A stretch of 64,000 nt of DNA from Sphingomonas hominis (GTDB taxonomy: Bacteria; Pseudomonadota; Alphaproteobacteria; Sphingomonadales; Sphingomonadaceae). The position numbers were made by a program, and so were the translations under genes. Shown piece after piece: positions 58,396-64,000 of this stretch. The DNA is taken from NCBI RefSeq assembly GCF_013328205.1, contig NZ_JABULH010000006.1:62001-126000 (forward strand), in the 5' to 3' direction. Position 1 is the stretch's first letter. Each line of letters opens with the position of its first letter. A model generated the notes under the pieces. That model was not told the origin of the DNA. It saw nothing but the letters and a program-made list of their open reading frames with translations, and made no database searches.

Positions 58396-59724
58396 ATGGC
58401 GACCTGTGACCTGAAACTGACGGGCGGCACCGTCCACACGCCGGGCGGGCCCGTGCAGGCCGACATCGCGGTGAGCGGCGGGCGCATCGTCGCGATCGGC
58501 AAGACGGGCGACGCAGGACGGACGATCGACTGCACCGGACTCGACATATTGCCGGGCGTCATCGACACGCAGGTCCACTTCCGCGAGCCCGGCCTCGTCC
58601 ACAAGGAGGATCTGGAGAGCGGCAGCATCGCGGCCGTCATGGGCGGCGTGACGGGCGTGTTCGAGATGCCCAACACCAAGCCCAACACCGACAGCGCGGA
58701 GGCGATCGCGGACAAGCTCGCGCGCGCCAAGGACCGAATGTGGTGCGACCACGCTTTCTACGTCGGCGCCACGCACCACAACCCCGCCGCGCTCGCCGAG
58801 CTGGAGCGGATGCCGGGCACCGCGGGGGTCAAGATCTTCATGGGCGCGTCGACCGGCGACCTGCTGGTCAGCGACGACGCGACGCTGGCGCAGGTACTCG
58901 CCCACGGCACGCGCCGCGTCGCGATCCATGCCGAGGACGAGGACCGGATGAACGCGCGTGAGGGCGAGCGCGTGACCGGCGACGCCTCGTCGCACCCCGT
59001 ATGGCGCGACGACGAGAGCGCGATCCTCGCCACGCGCCGCATCTTGGGGTTGGCGCGCGCGGCCGGGCGGCGCATCCACGTGCTTCACGTGACTACGCCC
59101 GCCGAACTCGAATTGCTCGGCCAGAACAAGGACATCGCCACCTGCGAGGTGACGCCGCAGCACCTGACGCTGGCGGGCGAGGAAGCCTATCCGCGGCTCG
59201 GCACGCTGGCGCAGATGAACCCGCCGATCCGTTCGGGCGCGCACCGCGACGGGCTTTGGCACTGGCTCAACCAGGGCGTGCCCGACGTGATCGGCTCGGA
59301 CCACGCGCCGCACACGCTTGAGGAGAAGTCGAAGCCCTACCCTGCCAGCCCCAGCGGGATGCCCGGCGTGCAGACGCTGCTGCCGCTGCTGCTCGACCAT
59401 GCGGCCAGCGGTCGCCTGACGCTGCAACGCGTCATCGAGCTGACCAGCGCGGGCGCGCAACGCATCTTCGGCATCGTCGGCAAGGGCCGGATCGTCGCGG
59501 GATACGACGCCGACTTCACGGTGGTGGACCTGAAGAAGCGCTGGGTGATCGAGGAGCGCTGGCTCGCCTCGCGCAGTGGCTGGTCGCCGTTCACGGGGAT
59601 GGAGCTGACCGGCAAGCCGATCGGGACGATCGTGCGCGGGCAGGTCGCCATGTGGGAGGACCAGCTCGGCGACCGGGCGCAGGGCGCACCGATCCGCTTC
59701 GAGGCAACCGCGATCGGGCGATAA
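58396..59724 (+). CDS. pyrC: Dihydroorotase (class I/AllB-like)
   Basis: 442-aa amidohydrolase. DTQVHFREPGL gives the first metal-binding histidines, GVFEMPNTKPNT and VGATHHNPAAL follow, and DVIGSDHAPHT carries the catalytic Asp. Forms dihydroorotate from carbamoyl-aspartate in pyrimidine synthesis. Motifs allow related activities (hydantoinase, allantoinase), but dihydroorotase fits best. ATG 58396 is the family start. Confidence 0.88.
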   Translation: MATCDLKLTGGTVHTPGGPVQADIAVSGGRIVAIGKTGDAGRTIDCTGLDILPGVIDTQVHFREPGLVHKEDLESGSIAAVMGGVTGVFEMPNTKPNTDSAEAIADKLARAKDRMWCDHAFYVGATHHNPAALAELERMPGTAGVKIFMGASTGDLLVSDDATLAQVLAHGTRRVAIHAEDEDRMNAREGERVTGDASSHPVWRDDESAILATRRILGLARAAGRRIHVLHVTTPAELELLGQNKDIATCEVTPQHLTLAGEEAYPRLGTLAQMNPPIRSGAHRDGLWHWLNQGVPDVIGSDHAPHTLEEKSKPYPASPSGMPGVQTLLPLLLDHAASGRLTLQRVIELTSAGAQRIFGIVGKGRIVAGYDADFTVVDLKKRWVIEERWLASRSGWSPFTGMELTGKPIGTIVRGQVAMWEDQLGDRAQGAPIRFEATAIGR

Positions 59725-59733
59725 CGGGAACAC

Positions 59734-59809
59734 TGGTGGGTCCGCCGGGGCTCGAACCCGGGACCTCTCGATTAAAAGTCGCTTGCTCTACCGACTGAGC
59801 TACGGACCC
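59734..59809 (-). tRNA. tRNA-Lys (anticodon TTT)
   Basis: 76 nt with CCA encoded. Acceptor GGGTCCG/CGGACCC, D-arm GCTC/GAGC, anticodon loop CTTTTAA, T-arm CCGGG-TTCGAGC-CCCGG. The anticodon stem pairs only at 29-41, 30-40 and 31-39; positions 27-43 (A-G) and 28-42 (G-A) are purine mismatches. Its first ten nucleotides also encode the end of folK. Confidence 0.95.
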
Positions 59810-60297
59810 CAACAGTGTTCGCGCGACCTAGGGGCGGGGCGGCGCGCGGTCAACCGGGTGTGAAGCTGGCGGACGCTGCGACCCGTCACGGGATCGCGCC
59901 ACGCGGGCGCAATCGCCAGCGCGGGCGCCAGCACGAAGCTGCGCGTGCGAAAAGCGCGGTGCGGGACGGTGAGCGTCGGCGTGGCGATGCGCCCGCCCGA
60001 CCACAGGATGATGTCGAGGTCGATCACCCGCGCCCCCCAGCGGCGACCGGTGCGGCGACCAAACGCCCGCTCGATCCGCTTCAACCGTTTGAGCAATTCG
60101 GCGGGCGCTTCGTCACTCTCGATCAGCACCGCGGCATTGGCGAAGGTGCGCGTCGAGGGGCCGAGCGGTGCACTGGCGATGATCGGGGATGCTCGCCCAC
60201 CCAGCAGCCGCAGCGCGGCGGCGACCTCACCCCGCGGACGGCCGTGGCGACCGACGCGGTTCGATCCGACCGCGACGAGGTAGGTTGAGCGACGCAT
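59800..60297 (-). CDS. folK: HPPK, 2-amino-4-hydroxy-6-hydroxymethyldihydropteridine diphosphokinase
   Basis: 165 aa, normal length. Starts MRRSTYLVAVGSNRVG; RRWGARVIDLDIILW and TVPHRAFRTRSFVLAPAL are the signature segments. Activates the pterin for dihydropteroate synthesis. The last codons and the TAG stop lie inside tRNA-Lys (stop at tRNA positions 8-10), on the same strand. ATG 60297 is preferred over the ATG 36 bases upstream. Divergent from the uracil-DNA glycosylase gene with 23 bp between starts. Confidence 0.93.
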   Translation of the reverse strand: MRRSTYLVAVGSNRVGRHGRPRGEVAAALRLLGGRASPIIASAPLGPSTRTFANAAVLIESDEAPAELLKRLKRIERAFGRRTGRRWGARVIDLDIILWSGGRIATPTLTVPHRAFRTRSFVLAPALAIAPAWRDPVTGRSVRQLHTRLTARRPAPRSREHCWGP

Positions 60298-60320
60298 GGA
60301 GATGCGCCTATCGCAGCGCC

Positions 60321-60989
60321 ATGTATTTCGCACCCTCCCCTATTCCCGAGACCGAACCGCCGCGCGATTGCCCGCGCTGCCCGCGGCTGGTTGCGTTCCG
60401 CGAAGCCTTGCGCGTCGAATATCCCGACTGGTGGAACGCGCCCGTCAACGCCTTCGGTGATCCGAACGCGTGGCTCGCGATCATCGGCCTCGCCCCCGGC
60501 AAGCACGGCGCCAACCGCACCGGTCGGCCCTTCACCGGCGATTATGCGGGCGAGTTACTGTTCAACACGCTCGGCAAATACGGGCTCGCGCACGGCACGT
60601 TCGAGGCGCGCGCGGACGATACGCTCGCGCTCGACGGCGCCATCATCATCAACGCGGTGAAATGCCTGCCGCCCGAGAACAAGCCGACGCCCGAGGAGAT
60701 CCGCACCTGCCGCACCTTCCTGGAGGAGCAGGCAGCGGTGCTGCCCAACGTCCGCGTCTTCGTGGCGCTGGGTCAGATCGCGCACCAGTCGGCGGTGAAG
60801 ATGCTCGGCGGGCGCTTGCCCAAGGCGAAGTTCGGGCATCTGGCCGAGCACGAGATGCCGGACGGGCGCATCCTGCTCGATAGCTATCACTGCTCGCGCT
60901 ACAATCAGAACACCGGGCGGTTGACGACGGAGATGTTTGAGGCGGTGTTCGCGCGGGCGCTGGAGCTACGCGAGCGCGCGAAGGCGTGA
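60321..60989 (+). CDS. Family 5-type Fe-S uracil-DNA glycosylase
   Basis: 222 aa. Removes uracil and other deaminated bases from DNA. DCPRCPRL and CLPPENKPTPEEIRTC supply four cysteines for a [4Fe-4S] cluster; GLAPGKHGANRTGRPFTGDY is the family-5 (UDGb) active-site loop; DSYHCSRYNQNTGRLT is motif 3. The start at 60321 (MYFAPSPIPE) agrees with the family. Confidence 0.9.
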   Translation: MYFAPSPIPETEPPRDCPRCPRLVAFREALRVEYPDWWNAPVNAFGDPNAWLAIIGLAPGKHGANRTGRPFTGDYAGELLFNTLGKYGLAHGTFEARADDTLALDGAIIINAVKCLPPENKPTPEEIRTCRTFLEEQAAVLPNVRVFVALGQIAHQSAVKMLGGRLPKAKFGHLAEHEMPDGRILLDSYHCSRYNQNTGRLTTEMFEAVFARALELRERAKA

Positions 60990-61024
60990 TAGGCTCAGGC
61001 CATCACTGACCGGAGATTTCGACC

Positions 61025-61258
61025 ATGTCACTTCTTCTGCTCGTCGCGCTCGCAGCGGCCGCGCCCACCAAGGCGCCCGATGCCAAGCCCTTGTGCCAGG
61101 ATAGGCAGGCACGGCTGATCGCGGCAGAGCGCAAGGGCGGCGTCCACCCGCTCGGTCAGGAGCCCAATGCCGATGCGGTGCTGACCGTGCTGCGCAGCGA
61201 GAACGGCTGCTCGCGCCCAATGAAGGTGCGCGAGGACATCGGCGCGCGGCGACGCTGA
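61025..61258 (+). CDS. Small hypothetical secreted protein
   Basis: 77 aa. A short hydrophobic start (SLLLLVALAAAAP) suggests export, followed by a basic segment with two cysteines (PLCQDRQARLIAAERKGG and ENGCSRPMKV) that could pair. It lies 35 bp after the glycosylase gene and abuts the convergent amidohydrolase. No family recognised. Confidence 0.6.
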   Translation: MSLLLLVALAAAAPTKAPDAKPLCQDRQARLIAAERKGGVHPLGQEPNADAVLTVLRSENGCSRPMKVREDIGARRR

Positions 61259-61261
61259 CGC

Positions 61262-62113
61262 TCAAATATCCGCGACCAGTCGGCCGTAGAGTTCGGGTCG
61301 GCGATCGCGGAAGAAGCCGAAGGCGGCGCGGTGGCGCTTGACGCGCGCGAGGTCGAGCGTCGCGGTGATCACCCCCTCCTCCTCGCGGTCAAGCTCGGCC
61401 AGGATGTCGCCGCGCTCGTCGGTGATGAAGCTGGTGCCGTAAAAGGTCTGACCGTGCTCGGTGCCGACGCGGTTGGCGGCGATCACGGGGACGACGTTCG
61501 ACACCGCGTGGCCGACCATCGCGCGCCGCCACAGCCGCGCGGTGTCGAGACTGGTGTCGTGCGGCTCGCTGCCGATCGCGGTCGGATAGAACAATAGCTC
61601 CGCCCCCATCAGCATCATCGCGCGCGCGGTCTCGGGATACCATTGGTCCCAGCAGACGCCGACGCCCAGCGTGGTGCGGTTCGGGCCCGGCCACACCTTG
61701 AACCCGGTGTTGCCGGGGCGGAAGTAGAACTTCTCCTCGTACCCCGGACCATCGGGGATGTGGCTCTTGCGATAGACGCCCTGCACCTCGCCGTCGGGGC
61801 CGATCATCGCCAGGCTGTTGTAATGGTGCGGGCCGTCCGCCTCGAAGAAGCTGGTCGGGATCCACACGCCGAGCGCCTCGGCCAGCGCCTGCATCGCGAG
61901 CACCGCCTTGTGCTCGCCCACTGGTGCGGCGTTGGCGAACAGGCCCTCGTCCTCGACGCGGCAGAAATATTCGCCCTCGAACAATTCGGGCGGCAGGATC
62001 ACCTGCGCACCGCGGCCATGCGCCTCGCGGACGGCCTCGGACACCTTGGCGATGTTAGCGTCAATATCGGCGGAGAAAGCGAGCTGGAGCGCGGCGACGG
62101 TGATCTCGGTCAT
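61262..62113 (-). CDS. aguB: Carbon-nitrogen hydrolase, N-carbamoylputrescine amidase
   Basis: 283-aa nitrilase-superfamily enzyme that converts N-carbamoylputrescine to putrescine. Catalytic triad visible: Glu in ILPPELFEGEYFC, Lys in YRKSHIPDGPGYEEKFYF, Cys in GVCWDQWYPETARAM. The motif set is that of AguB. The partner agmatine deiminase (aguA) is not in the window. ATG 62113 matches the family start; the upstream frame runs into repeat copy C. Confidence 0.9.
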   Translation of the reverse strand: MTEITVAALQLAFSADIDANIAKVSEAVREAHGRGAQVILPPELFEGEYFCRVEDEGLFANAAPVGEHKAVLAMQALAEALGVWIPTSFFEADGPHHYNSLAMIGPDGEVQGVYRKSHIPDGPGYEEKFYFRPGNTGFKVWPGPNRTTLGVGVCWDQWYPETARAMMLMGAELLFYPTAIGSEPHDTSLDTARLWRRAMVGHAVSNVVPVIAANRVGTEHGQTFYGTSFITDERGDILAELDREEEGVITATLDLARVKRHRAAFGFFRDRRPELYGRLVADI

Positions 62114-62174
62114 GGTGCGGGAGATAGGGGCGGCAGGCGACGGGTCCAAGCGGATTGTGCGGGACCGTGGACGC

Positions 62175-62327
62175 GGAAGGTCACACGAAGGAGAGGCCAA
62201 CGCGCGGTGCTGCGGGTGGTGAAGGGGCGGGTAAAATGCCGCGTGCTAGGTCGCGCGCAGACGCCTGTTTGAGCGGGACTGAGAAAGAGCGAACACGCTT
62301 GTGGCGTGCGCTGACAGTGTAGGACAG
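62175..62327 (+). repeat. Three-part dispersed repeat, copy C
   Basis: Blocks GGAAGGTCACACGAAGG, GGCCAACGCGCG, GAGAAAGAGCG and GTGTAGGACAG in the same order as copies A and B. The 475-bp gap between aguB and the HPF-like gene holds this repeat and nothing else I can name. Confidence 0.7.
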
Positions 62328-62588
62328 GGCTCCTGCGAAATGCCTGCTTTGATGCAAGGTGATCATTTCGCTTACGGCGACGCCGATCTGCATGATCGAT
62401 GTTGTGCCCTGCCGCTCTCCCTGCAAACGATGGTGAAATGGGAAAGGTACGCTGGGCCTCAGGTGCTCAACTGGCTGGCGTAGTCAGGCAATTCGAGCTG
62501 GTTGGAGTTTTGGCCAAACGCGCTCGAAGATGCATTTTCGATCTGGGCGTAATGTCGAGGCGCGCCGGTTGACGCGCCTCGAGCTGAA

Positions 62589-62906
62589 TTATCGTACCGC
62601 GTCTTGCTTGCCGAACGCGCGATCCAGAATGTCGACGGATTTGCGAACCACCCCGGCCACTGCGCCGTCGATCGACGCCGCCTGGTCGGTCACGGCGATC
62701 GGCTGCCCACCGGCGGGGCGCGCTTCCAGCGTCGCTTCGATGCCCTGGCCGCCGTTGCGGTCGCCGTCGACGTCGCGAAGATGCACCTCGACCCGGGTCA
62801 ACCGGTCGGCGAAACGCGCGAGCCGCTCGCGCACCCGCTCCTTGATGGCCGCAGCGGTCGCGGTCGTGCCTTCGAGGCGATTGTCAGTATTGATCTGTAC
62901 CAGCAT
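62589..62906 (-). CDS. HPF/RaiA-like ribosome-associated protein
   Basis: 105 aa with the beta-alpha-beta-beta-beta-alpha pattern of hibernation factors: MLVQINTDNRLEG, IKERVRERLARFADRLTRVE, VHLRDVDGD and a final helix DGAVAGVVRKSVDILDRAFG. Likely binds resting ribosomes in stress or stationary phase. It lacks the C-terminal domain of long HPF. The ATG overlaps the TGA of the upstream small gene. Confidence 0.75.
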   Translation of the reverse strand: MLVQINTDNRLEGTTATAAAIKERVRERLARFADRLTRVEVHLRDVDGDRNGGQGIEATLEARPAGGQPIAVTDQAASIDGAVAGVVRKSVDILDRAFGKQDAVR

Positions 62907-63112
62907 CAGCGCACCTTCCGACTACGTTCAAGGACCGGGCGATGCCCCTCGGCATCGAAGGCTCCCGACGGCGCCTGATCCTCAAAGGGCGTCGACGTCA
63001 CACCCTCGTGCGCGTGATCGTCGTTATCAGGACGGTTAACCGTGACGTCTTGCTCGGCTTTCAGGCGTGCGGCCTTCTGCGCGAGTTCCTGTTGATTGGC
63101 CTGTTCGGCCAT
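62906..63112 (-). CDS. Small hydrophilic hypothetical protein
   Basis: 68 aa, highly charged and Gln/Ala-rich (MAEQANQQELAQKAARLKAE), probably disordered. The TGA overlaps the ATG of the HPF-like gene, implying a common transcript. ATG 63112 follows GGAGGTGG; ATG 63130 is possible. Probably a stress-related protein by association only. Confidence 0.6.
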   Translation of the reverse strand: MAEQANQQELAQKAARLKAEQDVTVNRPDNDDHAHEGVTSTPFEDQAPSGAFDAEGHRPVLERSRKVR

Positions 63113-63423
63113 TGCACCACCTCCATGCATCTGTCTTCGTTCGCGGGCCGATCAGGTCTGCCTGCGCCCATGAAACAGGAACACGCGGTCGGGTGCGAAT
63201 ATCCCTACGAAGTGTTGCTAGCCTACCGAGAACGGCCTGTCCGAGTTCCTACAAACGACCGCACCTTGGAACTGCAGCAGCGACAACCCGCCGAGTATTT
63301 GTGGTGGATGTTTGATAATCGCTGAATCCGCTCTACGTTGTGGGTTTGCCGGCGTGGTGCGGTCAACAGGTGCGTCGTTCAATGGAATGAGCGTGCGGGG
63401 CTGGGCGAGAGCGCCCGCGCTCC

Positions 63424-64000
63424 CTACCCGATCAGCAACCCCGCCAGCGCCGCGCTCATCAGGTTGGCGAGGCTGCCCGCGACCAGCGCGCGTAAGCCCA
63501 GCTTGGCGATCGTCGGGCGCTGATTGGGGGCCAGGCCGCCGGTCACCGCCATCTGGATCGCGATGGAGGAGAAATTGGCGAAACCGCACAGCGCGAAGGT
63601 GATCACCGCGACGGTGCGCGGCGACAGCGCCGCCGACTGCTTGCCGAGGTCGATATAGGCGACGAATTCGTTCAACACGATCTTCTCGCCGAACAGTCCG
63701 CCGGCGATCCCCGCCTCGTTCCAGGGAATGTTGAGCAGGAACATGACCGGCTGGAACAGGTAACCGAGCAGACCCTGGAAGCTCAGCCCCGGCAGCCCGA
63801 ACAGATTGCCGATCCCGCCCAGGATGCCGTTGGCGAGCGCGACCAGCGCGACGAACGCGAGCACCATCGCGCCGACAGCGACCGCGAGCTTGACGCCGGT
63901 CTGCGCCCCCTGCGCGGCGGCCATGATGAGGTTGGCGGGCTTTTCTTCGTCGTGCGTCGCGTCCGGCAGCGGCTCGCCCGGCGTCTCGGAGGGGAGCACC
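63424..64000 (-). CDS. Concentrative nucleoside transporter (CNT family), 5' part outside window
   Basis: C-terminal part (about 191 residues) of a NupC-type Na+- or H+-coupled nucleoside permease. [33 protein letters not shown] and [21 protein letters not shown] are the conserved CNT segments of the substrate-binding half. The codon at 63999 could serve as GTG start but family proteins extend well upstream, so the gene is truncated by the window. The 311 bp between this stop and the previous gene hold nothing recognisable. Confidence 0.9.
   Translation of the reverse strand, partial: VLPSETPGEPLPDATHDEEKPANLIMAAAQGAQTGVKLAVAVGAMVLAFVALVALANGILGGIGNLFGLPGLSFQGLLGYLFQPVMFLLNIPWNEAGIAGGLFGEKIVLNEFVAYIDLGKQSAALSPRTVAVITFALCGFANFSSIAIQMAVTGGLAPNQRPTIAKLGLRALVAGSLANLMSAALAGLLIG

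Noticed and set aside
62181-62426. 81-codon minus-strand ORF upstream of aguB
   Set aside because: Encoded almost entirely by repeat copy C; no domain or ribosome site.

Overview
The window is chromosomal DNA of a GC-rich alphaproteobacterium, most likely a Sphingomonas or close relative in the Sphingomonadales. Evidence: a CcrM-type GANTC methyltransferase beside rnhB, ubiquinone genes of alphaproteobacterial type (COQ4-like, ubiA), a DUF3035/BamF lipoprotein behind ileS-lspA, a PhrB-type iron-sulfur photolyase, UvsE, and several families of GC-rich palindromic repeats. No rRNA, prophage, transposase or CRISPR array was seen. One tRNA (Lys, TTT) is present. Both edge genes, ccrM on the left and a CNT nucleoside transporter on the right, are cut by the window.

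Layout. 0-8.8 kb: ccrM, rnhB, a ThiD-glyoxalase fusion, small orphans (one AT-richer lipoprotein), glmM, a dicarboxylate symporter, a ferritin-like protein, and a COQ4-like gene behind a perfect palindrome. 9-15.5 kb: recF, an MFS permease, an OmpA-like protein, gyrB. 15.8-20.8 kb: a second MFS permease and a GT4-toroid/GH130 pair that probably makes and phosphorolyses a mannose-type glycan. 20.9-25.4 kb: queF facing the ileS-lspA-bamF operon; ileS carries an in-frame palindromic insertion. 25.6-33.5 kb: a long minus-strand run (small membrane ORF, rsmE, thyA, SDR, folA, ribF, photolyase, sseA, metC-like) linking folate, flavin and thymidylate metabolism with light-driven DNA repair. 33.6-45.4 kb: DUF2147, ubiA, DUF559, pmbA/tldE, a CysQ-like phosphatase, a gnd-HAD-HAD operon, a GH92 mannosidase and uvsE.

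46-57.5 kb is the most distinctive part: a surface-glycan or glycoconjugate cluster. Seven minus-strand genes (two sugar-nucleotide epimerases, a GT4, three tandem CgeB-like glycosyltransferases, a UDP-glucuronate decarboxylase-like enzyme) are packed with overlaps. Beside them lie a histidine phosphatase, a DUF6165 protein, a GT9-like protein, and a methyltransferase/glycosidase-like pair. The divergent control region holds a perfect FNR/FixK-type box and a motif resembling promoters of the general-stress sigma factor EcfG; the methyltransferase pair has a perfect EcfG-type match. I do not recognise the product.

57.6-64 kb: ygfZ, pyrC, tRNA-Lys overlapping the end of folK, a family-5 uracil-DNA glycosylase, a putative N-carbamoylputrescine amidase, a HPF-like ribosome factor and the nucleoside transporter. 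Intergenic spaces are rich in three dispersed repeat families, listed separately.
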